Shown: positions 1-4,781, counted from the first letter of the stretch. The stretch is 6,364 nt of DNA from Candidatus Bathyarchaeota archaeon (GCA_005882955.1 VBBB01000040.1:1-6364), one strand, 5' to 3'. Notes: generated by a model not told the origin, from the letters alone. Numbers and translations are program-made.

Positions 1-1
1 T

Positions 2-1675
2 AATGATAATTTCAACGGGACCACGACATGGTTCCTCAACATAATCGGATCTAGCAATAGTCTCTCACACTCAACCACCATCCAGATCAATGGGGAGCCA
101 TTCATCGCTCCTACCTTCACGATCAGCGCCGCCAACCCGTTCGTAGTCGCTCAAGGTTTCTCAAACTCCACTACCGTCGTGGTTTCTAGCCAGCACAATT
201 TCAATGGGACAGTCAGCCTTACCGGCAGCGTCTTTCCCAACGTTTCCGGGGGACCGACGCTGACCCTTTCTCCGACGCAGGTCACCGTTCCGCCCGGAGG
301 CTCGGGAACCTCAACTCTTACCGTGTCAACAAGCTTAGCGACTCCCATCGGATTCTACAACTACACTCTGACAGGCAGCGCCCCGCAGGGAGGGGGCTTC
401 ATCACGGCCCAGTTCAACGGAGCTCTCACGGTTGAAGCCAGTACCCTATCTGGATTTACGATTTCTGCGAATCCATCGAGCCAGAACGTCCCAGCCGGTG
501 CAAATGCCACCTCAACCATTTTACTATCGAGTGTAAACGGATTCAGTGGAACGATCAATCTCTCAACCTCTCCCCCGCCCCTCTGCGCATCCTGTCCGAA
601 CTGGGGGGTCACTCCGACCAAGGTTGTACTATCGTCAGGAGGAAGGGCCAATGCGACCCTCACATTCTTCACAGTTCTCGGCTCTCCACCGAACACGTAC
701 ACCGTTACCGTGACGGGTGCGAGTGGAGGCCTCTCTCACAGCGTAAACGTGGCGTTTACGATTGTATCTACGAAGCCTGACTTTTCCATCTCTGCGAATC
801 CCCTGAGCCAGAATGTTCCGGCTGGTGCAAACGCCACATCAACAATCTTGCTAGCCAGCATAAACGGATTTAGCGGAACGATCACACTCTCAACTTCTGC
901 TCCGCCGCTGTGCGCGTCCTGTCCGAGCTGGAGGATTGTCCCCACCCAAGTTGGACTCCCGTCAGGAGGCCAGGCAAGCGCGACACTGGTGTTCTTCACA
1001 GTTCAAGGCTCTCCAGCAACAACGTACACTGTCACCGTAACGGGTGCCAGCGGCGGCCTGTCTCATAGCGTAAACGTGGCATTCACGATCATCTCGTCGA
1101 AGCCCGACTTCTCCATCTCTGCAAATCCGACCACTGTTGTCTTGCCGTCGGGAGGAAAGGGAAATTCGACGATCACTCTGACAAGTTTTAACGGATTCAA
1201 TGGGACAGTCACGCTGCACACGTCACCCTCACCCCTGTGCCCAACGCCCAGATGTACGGTGTGGTCGATCACGCCTACGAGCGTCAACCTCACGCCGGAG
1301 GGAAGAGGCTTCGCGACGCTCAACATTGTCGGTGGATCAGCAGGAAGTTCTGGAAACATCACGGTAACCGGCACCAGCGGCAGCCTAACGCATTCTGTGA
1401 ATGTACTCTTCAAGATCTCCCAGCCTCCTCCACCAGACTTTTCCATCTCAGCATTCCCCGGAAACCTCACAATCACACAGGGTTCCTCCGCTACCTCAAC
1501 AATCACTCTGACAAGCCTCAACAACTTCAACGGCACAATAACGTTGACCGACACTGTCTCGTCGAATATGATCATCGCGACCCTCAGCCGGTCGAGCGTC
1601 CTCCTTCCTCCAGGCGGATCAGCATCCGTCACCCTCACAGTATCAACATCAAACTCGACAACGCCGGGCAACTAA
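2..1675 (+). CDS. Secreted Ig-like repeat protein, N-terminus outside window, ends at in-frame TAA
   Basis: The reading frame is open from base 2, so the true start lies to the left; the first internal start codon (GTG at 179) is mid-repeat and is not a real start. The protein is a chain of modules about 105-110 residues long, each beginning with a motif like DFSISANP, then a Gly/Ser/Thr-rich beta-strand pattern (STITLTSxNGFxGT), a PTxVxLxxGG segment, and ending in YTVTVTGxSGxLSHSVNV. Modules begin near 116, 455, 779, 1106 and 1436. The many Thr/Ser/Asn residues and N-glycosylation-type NxS/T sites fit an extracellular beta-sandwich (Ig-like) surface or adhesion protein of the kind common in archaeal soil genomes. 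No enzyme motif is visible. The frame stops at TAA 1673-1675 exactly where sister modules have Tyr, and coding resemblance continues beyond it, so this is probably the 5' part of a broken gene. Family assignment is from pattern recognition; the precise function is unknown. Confidence 0.85.
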   Translation, partial: NDNFNGTTTWFLNIIGSSNSLSHSTTIQINGEPFIAPTFTISAANPFVVAQGFSNSTTVVVSSQHNFNGTVSLTGSVFPNVSGGPTLTLSPTQVTVPPGGSGTSTLTVSTSLATPIGFYNYTLTGSAPQGGGFITAQFNGALTVEASTLSGFTISANPSSQNVPAGANATSTILLSSVNGFSGTINLSTSPPPLCASCPNWGVTPTKVVLSSGGRANATLTFFTVLGSPPNTYTVTVTGASGGLSHSVNVAFTIVSTKPDFSISANPLSQNVPAGANATSTILLASINGFSGTITLSTSAPPLCASCPSWRIVPTQVGLPSGGQASATLVFFTVQGSPATTYTVTVTGASGGLSHSVNVAFTIISSKPDFSISANPTTVVLPSGGKGNSTITLTSFNGFNGTVTLHTSPSPLCPTPRCTVWSITPTSVNLTPEGRGFATLNIVGGSAGSSGNITVTGTSGSLTHSVNVLFKISQPPPPDFSISAFPGNLTITQGSSATSTITLTSLNNFNGTITLTDTVSSNMIIATLSRSSVLLPPGGSASVTLTVSTSNSTTPGN

Positions 1676-2375
1676 TCAGTGACTGTTACCGGCGCCAGCG
1701 GAACCAGCTCTCACACGGTACAAGTCGGGATCCTTGTCAAAAGCCGGACCACTGGAGACTTCAGCGAACCCTTCTAGTCTCACGATTCTCCGAGGCTCGT
1801 CTGCAACCTCCACCCTCACCGTCACCAGTCTGAACGGGTTCGCCGGGACAGTCTCCATGTTCGCCATGGCAAGTCCACCCGGACTCTCAATGAGCCTGAA
1901 TCCGGCAAACGTTACGCTCCAGAGCGGCGGCACAGCCAACTCTATCTTTAGTGTCTTTACCACCAACGGCACCGGTCTCGGCACGTATCAGGTTACAGTC
2001 ACGGGATTCTCCCCCGGTCTCAGCAGGTCCGTGACCCTGGCAGTCACTGTCACGTCGCCTCCTCCGCCGCCGGACTTCACCCTCACCGTATCTCCAACAA
2101 ACCAGACAACAGGCAGAGGCTCAACAGCAACCTACACGATAACCGTCAAAGGAACGAATGGATTCAACGGGACAGTAACACTCTCTGCAACAGTCTCGCC
2201 AGTGAACCGTCATGGACCCATACTGTCTCTCCCGTCAACCGTTGGCCCGTACTCAACATCAACCCTAACAGTTGCGACTGGACACAACACTCCTCAAGGA
2301 CTATACACATTCACAGTCAAGGCCACCAGCGGGTCGTTGGTTCACACGTTCACCATAACGTTGAACGTAACTGCG
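116..2375 (+). repeat. Tandem coding repeat, about 316-339 bp per unit, seven units visible
   Basis: Unit starts, judged by the DFSISANP-like motif, lie at about 116, 455, 779, 1106, 1436, 1757 and 2073. A further partial unit occupies the first 115 bases. Units starting at 455 and 779 are clearly the most alike at DNA level: both encode SQNVPAGANATSTILL and the cysteine motif CASCP, with mostly third-base differences. The unit at 1106 keeps a two-cysteine version (LCPTPRC). The remaining units lack the cysteines. The pattern suggests growth by unequal crossing-over, with the 455 and 779 units the most recent pair. Confidence 0.85.
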
Positions 2376-2378
2376 TAG
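1676..2378 (+). pseudogene. C-terminal part of the same Ig-like repeat protein, separated by stop and frameshift
   Basis: Directly after the TAA the original frame continues with SVTVTGASG and SHTVQVGI, the normal end of a module, then reads GDFS before hitting TAG at 1775-1777. The next module resumes in another frame as SANPSSLTI and runs cleanly to TAG 2376-2378. The junction near 1760-1766 looks like loss of about 8 bp from an expected GACTTC-TCCATCTC-AGCG, which would remove the middle of the DFSISANP motif. Two modules follow (about 1757-2070 and 2073-2375), separated by a poly-Pro linker of five prolines. The protein ends shortly after the last strand (LNVTA) with no membrane anchor or sorting tail. 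A TTG at 1734 could start a separate 214-residue protein, but it has no signal peptide, so I read this as the decayed 3' part of one gene. A sequencing error is the main alternative. Confidence 0.75.
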
Positions 2379-2397
2379 TCTTCGTCGACGAGAGACT
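2377..2397 (+). repeat. Near-perfect palindrome overlapping the stop codon of the repeat gene
   Basis: AGTCTTCGTC is followed immediately by GACGAGAGACT: a 10-bp inverted repeat with one extra G and essentially no loop. It begins inside the TAG stop of the repeat-protein gene. There is no T-run after it, so a classical terminator is not shown; it could be a protein-binding palindrome or an RNA 3'-end hairpin. Of the rest of 2398-2470 I see nothing convincing. Confidence 0.4.
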
Positions 2398-2470
2398 GTA
2401 GAACAAGAATCCAGCTCTCTCCGAGTCTTCTCTAGACCGGGAAGCATGGTCGAGTGTCACCCGGAGGTGA

Positions 2471-2486
2471 GGCGTTCAGGAACGCT
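2471..2486 (+). repeat. Short palindrome whose core recurs at 2748-2758
   Basis: GCGTTC-AG-GAACGC (2472-2485) is a perfect 6-bp inverted repeat. Its core 11-mer GTTCAGGAACG (2474-2484) occurs again at 2748-2758. CTAGGG-ATTA follows the first copy and CTAGGG-TCATTA precedes the second. The two copies bracket the small membrane ORF. They could be footprints of an insertion, or binding sites. Confidence 0.35.
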
Positions 2487-2511
2487 AGGGATTACTCGAA
2501 TAGGAGTCGCA

Positions 2512-2520
2512 TTTTTTATC
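2512..2520 (+). promoter_or_regulatory. Possible archaeal TATA-like element or T-rich terminator
   Basis: ATTTTTTATC is the only strongly AT-rich stretch between the repeat gene and the small ORF. As a TATA box it would place a transcript start around 2540-2545, just before the small ORF. As a T-run it could instead end the repeat-gene transcript, since archaeal RNA polymerase stops at oligo-T. A GC-rich hairpin (CCTC-GCGG and CCGC-GGAGG arms, 2521-2541) follows directly. The sequence alone does not decide. Confidence 0.35.
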
Positions 2521-2554
2521 CCTCGCGGCTCCCCGCGGAGGACTGGTCCCGGCT

Positions 2555-2764
2555 TTGACTCGGTCAGTGATGATTATCGGTCTGATTGGGGGTTCTCTCT
2601 TCCTCCTCGCCGGGTTCTTCTCGCTTCTTCCGTGGACGCTGAGCGGCTCTATCGCCGGTGTCTTGCTTGGGAGCTGGTTTGGGGGAGAGATCAAGAAGCG
2701 GCTGGACAAGGGAGGGAGCGAGATGGGGAGTAGACTAGGGTCATTAGGTTCAGGAACGTCCTAG
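2555..2764 (+). CDS. Small two-helix membrane protein, function unknown
   Basis: I do not recognise a family. The 69-residue product starts at TTG 2555, with in-frame alternatives at GTG 2567 and ATG 2570, the latter giving MIIGLIGG at the very N-terminus. It has two hydrophobic stretches, about residues 5-24 and 26-44, rich in small residues with glycine-zipper spacing (GLIGG, LAGFF, SGSIAG, LLGSWFGG). A positively charged turn KKRLDKGG and a Gly/Ser-rich tail with three GS steps follow. This is the layout of a helical hairpin that packs tightly in a membrane, with the basic tail inside the cell. An overlapping frame (2446-2733) is open but Arg-rich and featureless. A TATA-like stretch sits about 40 bp upstream; no strong ribosome site is seen. 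Real gene status is moderately supported by the hydrophobicity pattern only. Confidence 0.45.
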   Translation: MTRSVMIIGLIGGSLFLLAGFFSLLPWTLSGSIAGVLLGSWFGGEIKKRLDKGGSEMGSRLGSLGSGTS

Positions 2765-2874
2765 CAGCGGCAAAACGACTCAAAGCCACAGTTCTCACGA
2801 CTGACAGTGAACTCGCCAAGATCAAAGAGGATCAAGACGCTTCTCTTTCGACCCTAGACCCTCAACCTCACTAG
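2734..2874 (+). pseudogene. Possible remnant of a PIN-domain protein C-terminus
   Basis: The frame between TAG 2731-2733 and TAG 2872-2874 encodes about 46 residues including LAAAKRLKATVLTTDSEL followed by AKIKEDQD and STLDPQ. The run A-x-x-L-x-A-x-V-L-T-T-D-x-x-L-x-K resembles the last conserved strand and acidic residue of PIN-domain ribonucleases (the TTDxxL region of PIN/TRAM and VapC-type proteins). There is no credible start codon and the earlier catalytic acidic residues are absent, so if the resemblance is real this is only a fragment. It overlaps the end of the small membrane ORF in another frame. The family reading is tentative. Confidence 0.3.
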
Positions 2875-2893
2875 CGCAGTTCTTCTGCAATGT

Positions 2894-2984
2894 TACCATT
2901 CACGATTACCATTCAAGAAATTCCAATTGCACTTGCTCCTCGCGACACGAAACTCGACTCTGCGAGGGAATTAACGAATGGTAA
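2894..2984. repeat. TTACCATTC element, two direct copies and one inverted copy
   Basis: TTACCATTCA occurs at 2894-2903 and 2907-2916, 13 bp start to start, and its reverse complement GAATGGTAA lies at 2976-2984. The inverted copy could pair with either direct copy to close a loop of about 60-75 bases, or the three may be binding sites. No gene with a clear start follows closely, so the role is unknown. Confidence 0.4.
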
Positions 2985-3219
2985 ATCCTTCCCGACTTGG
3001 GTCTTTGTAGAATCAAAATTCGCAGATTGTTTCTTTTGAAACGGAACAAGCGCAGATCATGCTTGGATCCGGAATCGGGGCGGGCGATTTGAGGTCGCGA
3101 GATATTCACGCTGAGCTCTACGCTTAATCCGCGATCAGAAAAACGGTTGACGGTTCCATTCTGCGCCCCGAATTGCAAGACTCGCCGAGATCAGTTTCAC
3201 CTGACAGAGACCCTCGCCG

Positions 3220-3232
3220 AAAAATCTCAAAA
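3220..3232 (-). terminator. Candidate T-rich terminator of the tRNA-Gly transcript
   Basis: On the minus strand, about 60 bases downstream of the tRNA 3' end, the sequence reads TTTT-GAGA-TTTTT. Archaeal RNA polymerase commonly terminates at such oligo-T runs without a hairpin, and there is no closer T-run on this strand. Assignment is by position and composition only. Confidence 0.4.
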
Positions 3233-3261
3233 GCAGTTGACCCTCGCGACACAAACCACCG

Positions 3262-3291
3262 AAACCGCCCGGGGTACGAGAGCGGTTTTTT
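3262..3291 (+). terminator. Hairpin followed by T6 on the plus strand, abutting the tRNA 3' end
   Basis: AAACCGC (3262-3268) pairs with GCGGTTT (3282-3288) across a 13-base loop, and a run of six T (3286-3291) follows on the plus strand. In that direction it looks like an intrinsic terminator facing the tRNA gene, and could stop plus-strand transcripts from running antisense into it. On the tRNA strand the same hairpin lies in the 3' trailer, right after CCA. No clear plus-strand gene ends here, so this is tentative. Confidence 0.35.
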
Positions 3292-3313
3292 GGTGCGGCC
3301 GCCGGGATTTGAA

Positions 3314-3339
3314 TTCCCGGACCACCGAACTGATGGTCT
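3314..3339 (-). other. tRNA intron 2, 26 bases, between positions 53 and 54 (T-arm)
   Basis: Without removal the T-loop would carry a large insertion between stem and loop. A near-textbook BHB is visible: exon CCCG pairs with intron CGGG (four G-C pairs), with bulges G-G|A and A-A|T each cut after the second base. The inner stem GACCATC/GGTGGTC (7 bp, one G-U) closes a five-base loop AGTTC, and a 2-bp outer helix GA/TC follows. Cutting at the predicted sites restores G53 joined to T54. Introns at 53/54 are known in some Thermoproteota. Confidence 0.85.
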
Positions 3340-3364
3340 CCCGGGTCGTTGGGTTGGAAGCCCA

Positions 3365-3381
3365 CTAGACGCCCCGATGCT
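3365..3381 (-). other. tRNA intron 1, 17 bases, between positions 27 and 28
   Basis: The intron runs AGCATCGGGGCGTCTAG on the minus strand. Its removal joins T27 to TGGG so that TTGGG pairs fully with CCCAA. A BHB-like fold is available: exon GGAC (22-25) pairs with intron GTCT (one G-U) as the 4-bp central helix. The bulges are A-T|A on the 5' side and A-G|T on the 3' side, each cut after the second base. The inner helix is only GC/GC around a six-base loop and no outer helix is evident, so the motif is relaxed. The boundary is fixed by the exon sequence: shifting it by one breaks the stem. Confidence 0.7.
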
Positions 3382-3411
3382 ATGTCCTAGACCAGGCTAG
3401 ACTACGGCCGC

Positions 3412-3533
3412 ACGAGCCCCCCGCGTCTACCTCTGGGTTCATCTATCTTACGATTCTAGATCCGAAGACGTTTGAGCCCTTTCACTCCGAGGAAGGGTTT
3501 AGACACGGGCCTCAAAACTGCAACATTCCACTG
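3412..3533. promoter_or_regulatory. Divergent intergenic region between tRNA-Gly and the channel/arsC operon
   Basis: Promoters for both directions must lie in these 122 bases unless the operon is transcribed from further left. On the plus strand a purine-rich GAAGGG (3492-3497) followed by TTTAGA (3498-3503) sits about 36 bases before the TTG start and could be a weak BRE/TATA pair giving a very short leader. No Shine-Dalgarno sequence precedes the TTG. I see no convincing TATA box for the tRNA strand and no obvious palindrome for an ArsR-type repressor. Confidence 0.3.
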
Positions 3534-4259
3534 TTGTCCTCCCATCCTCATGCGAGTCGCAGGGCACGCTGTCTGTCAGAGCTTATAGGCACCTACCTTC
3601 TCGTCCTTATCGGACCTGGGACCGTTGCAGCTGTCTCGCTAGCTCAAGGTATCACTACTTTCGAGGCTCTCCTCATCATCGGATTCGCATTTGGAGCGAC
3701 AGTTGCGCTTGTCATCCTTCTATTCGGCAGAATTTCGGGGGCGCACATCAACCCAGCAGTTACGCTCGCCCACACAATCGCTGGAAAAACATCCCTAGAA
3801 ATGTTCCTCCCGTACATTTCATTCCAAGTTCTAGGCGGACTGCTCGGGGCGTTCACAGTGAAACTAATCTTCAGCCAATTCGGGTCCCCAGCAGACCTAG
3901 GCACTACGAAACTAGCTGGCGGGGTGGGCCTTCCGGTTGGAACGTTGTTGGAGGCTGTAGGGACCTTCGTGCTGGCGATGTCGGGATTCGTGGCCTCACT
4001 ACGAGTTCACAAGAAGCTGGGAGAGGCTGCGCTGATCGGGTCGACCTTGTTCGTGGTTATTCTCGCGCTGGGTCCGCTAACGAATGCGTCGCTAAATCCG
4101 GCTCGAAGCCTCGGTCCGGCGCTGGCGTCAGGATATTTGACAAATCTCTACGTTTACTGGCTAGGACCCTTGGCCGGGGGTTTAATTGCCGGACTTGCCT
4201 TCAGATTCTTAGAGCGATCCAAGCTTGGCAAAGGGTCCCGTGCTGTTTGTCTGTGTTGA
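3534..4259 (+). CDS. MIP-family channel (aquaporin/aquaglyceroporin), probable arsenite exit channel
   Basis: This is a 241-residue integral membrane channel, normal length for the family. Both half-helix signatures are present: SGAHINPAVT with NPA at residues 73-75, and NASLNPARS with NPA at 188-190 and the filter Arg at 191. About six hydrophobic segments are seen (roughly 15-37, 44-66, 90-114, 134-155, 164-184, 203-226), with the ELIGTYLLV entry typical of helix 1. Aligning by eye to AqpZ, the selectivity filter is F53, I176, A185, R191: the water-channel His is replaced by Ile, as I recall for archaeal AqpM (F/I/S/R), predicting a wider, less polar pore that could pass glycerol or arsenite. 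The start is TTG 3534; no ATG or GTG lies in frame just upstream. The 3' end overlaps arsC by 35 bp, so the two should be co-translated. Water or glycerol transport remains possible; membership of the MIP family is secure. Confidence 0.93.
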   Translation: MSSHPHASRRARCLSELIGTYLLVLIGPGTVAAVSLAQGITTFEALLIIGFAFGATVALVILLFGRISGAHINPAVTLAHTIAGKTSLEMFLPYISFQVLGGLLGAFTVKLIFSQFGSPADLGTTKLAGGVGLPVGTLLEAVGTFVLAMSGFVASLRVHKKLGEAALIGSTLFVVILALGPLTNASLNPARSLGPALASGYLTNLYVYWLGPLAGGLIAGLAFRFLERSKLGKGSRAVCLC

Positions 4260-4650
4260 GAACGCGGGACGAAGCCAGATGGCCGAGGCCTTCGCTAAGA
4301 AGCACGGGATGAACGCGCGGAGCGCAGGTACGATACCCTCTGCGCAGATCAACCCGACCGTCGTAGACGCGATGCGGGAACGTGGGATAGACATCTCCTC
4401 CAATCAACCGAAAATCCTTACACCCGAGTTGATCCGAGACGCACGTCTCGTTGTAACAATGGGCTGCTCCATCGAAGAAGCGTGTCCGAAACCGATCATT
4501 GCTCAAATGCAAAAGAAGCTGATCGAATGGCATCTGGAAGATCCAAAAGGTAAACCGTTAGGGGAAGTGAGAAAGATTAGGGACGAAATAGAGAGCAAGG
4601 TCCGAGACCTTTCGACGTCAACAGAGGTTCTCCACCTTCTATCTAGCTGA
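4225..4650 (+). CDS. arsC: Arsenate reductase, thioredoxin-coupled, low-molecular-weight phosphatase fold
   Basis: A 141-residue cytoplasmic enzyme that reduces arsenate to arsenite. The N-terminal P-loop CVENAGRS gives the CX5R motif with C10 and R16, followed by QMAEAFAKK as in ArsC proteins. The redox pair is C81 and C87 in VVTMGCSIEEACP, matching Cys82/Cys89 of Staphylococcus pI258 ArsC but one residue closer. The later EWHLEDPKGK carries the conserved DP (D106) of the active site, and a final amphipathic helix RKIRDEIESKV follows. With all three cysteines present this looks like a reductase rather than a plain tyrosine phosphatase. An in-frame TAG at 4210-4212 means the start must lie inside the channel gene. 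TTG 4225 gives the usual spacing to the P-loop; GTG 4240 would be too short. The 35-bp overlap implies translational coupling with the channel. The electron donor (thioredoxin or other) is not encoded here. Confidence 0.9.
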   Translation: MAKGPVLFVCVENAGRSQMAEAFAKKHGMNARSAGTIPSAQINPTVVDAMRERGIDISSNQPKILTPELIRDARLVVTMGCSIEEACPKPIIAQMQKKLIEWHLEDPKGKPLGEVRKIRDEIESKVRDLSTSTEVLHLLSS

Positions 4651-4745
4651 GATCCTTCGTACAGATTTGTGCATGCGATGTGGACAGTCCCTAGATGAGA
4701 TGGTTAGTTCAGTCTCAAGCTTCTTCGAGCATTCCATAGAAACTG

Positions 4746-4754
4746 TTAATAATT
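4746..4754 (+). promoter_or_regulatory. Candidate archaeal TATA box for the amidase gene
   Basis: TTAATAATT is the most AT-rich stretch in the 144-base gap after arsC, with a purine-rich AGAAAC just upstream as a possible BRE. A transcript start about 25 bases downstream would leave a leader of roughly 15-20 bases containing the GGAG site. It suggests the amidase is a separate unit from the arsenic operon. Confidence 0.5.
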
Positions 4755-4781
4755 GAACGACCGCGGTAGAGGCTTTTCTAC

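Larger units (their letters stand above)
2875..3290. other. Non-coding stretch between gene fragments and the tRNA
   Basis: I see no convincing gene on either strand. Open frames here, including a minus-strand one at 2906-3178, are Arg/Ser-rich with no domain pattern. The stretch holds three copies of TTACCATTC (see separate entry), the 11-mer CCTCGCGACAC at about 2938 and again at about 3242, and T-rich sequence on the minus strand that could end the tRNA transcript. Confidence 0.5.
3291..3411 (-). tRNA. tRNA-Gly (anticodon UCC) with two non-canonical introns and encoded CCA
   Basis: Read on the minus strand from 3411: acceptor GCGGCCG (3411-3405), T8 A9, D-stem GTCT/GGAC with an 11-base loop containing G18 G19, then A26 and T27. 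After a 17-base intron the anticodon arm is TTGGG-CTTCCAA-CCCAA with anticodon TCC (3358-3356), then a four-base variable region CGAC and the T-stem CCGGG. After a 26-base intron come TTCAAAT, CCCGG, acceptor CGGCCGC, discriminator A73 and a genomically encoded CCA (3293-3291). Removing both introns gives a 78-base tRNA with every stem paired, the Levitt pair G15-C48, and T54 T55 C56 A58 in place; without removal neither the anticodon stem nor the T-loop is normal. C35, C36 and A73 fit glycine identity. The anticodon loop itself is uninterrupted, so the usual 37/38 intron is absent. BHB introns mean an archaeal host with a splicing endonuclease able to cut relaxed or misplaced motifs. Confidence 0.9.

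Noticed and set aside
361..1671. Several long minus-strand ORFs and a 198-codon plus-strand ORF (1237-1833) over the repeat gene
   Set aside because: They recur with the repeat period and are mirror or shifted readings of the Ig-like modules; their products have no independent pattern.
116..2375. CRISPR array or other spaced short-repeat system
   Set aside because: The repeats are about 330 bp, contiguous and protein-coding; no short repeat-spacer pattern exists anywhere in the window.
2567..2585. Box C-like GTGATGA followed by CTGA, suggesting a C/D box guide RNA
   Set aside because: Spacing to CTGA is too short, no second C'/D pair follows, and the bases code the start of the small membrane ORF.
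2446..2733. 95-codon plus-strand ORF starting at ATG 2446
   Set aside because: Arg-rich, no domain or hydrophobic pattern, and overlapped by the more protein-like small membrane ORF in another frame.
2906..3178. 90-codon minus-strand ORF
   Set aside because: Random-looking Arg/Ser/Leu composition, no family resemblance, no start context.
3135..3400. Three short ORFs across the tRNA region on both strands
   Set aside because: They run through the tRNA-Gly gene and its introns, so coding is implausible.
3291..3411. Reading the tRNA as an intronless tRNA with a long variable arm (Leu/Ser type), using the GACCATC/GGTGGTC hairpin as the arm
   Set aside because: It leaves no paired anticodon stem and a nine-base T-loop, while the two-intron model gives a fully canonical tRNA-Gly.
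4201..4533. Minus-strand ORFs opposite arsC and others opposite the amidase (4746-4952, 5241-5636, 5781-6168)
   Set aside because: They are opposite-strand shadows of clearly recognised genes.
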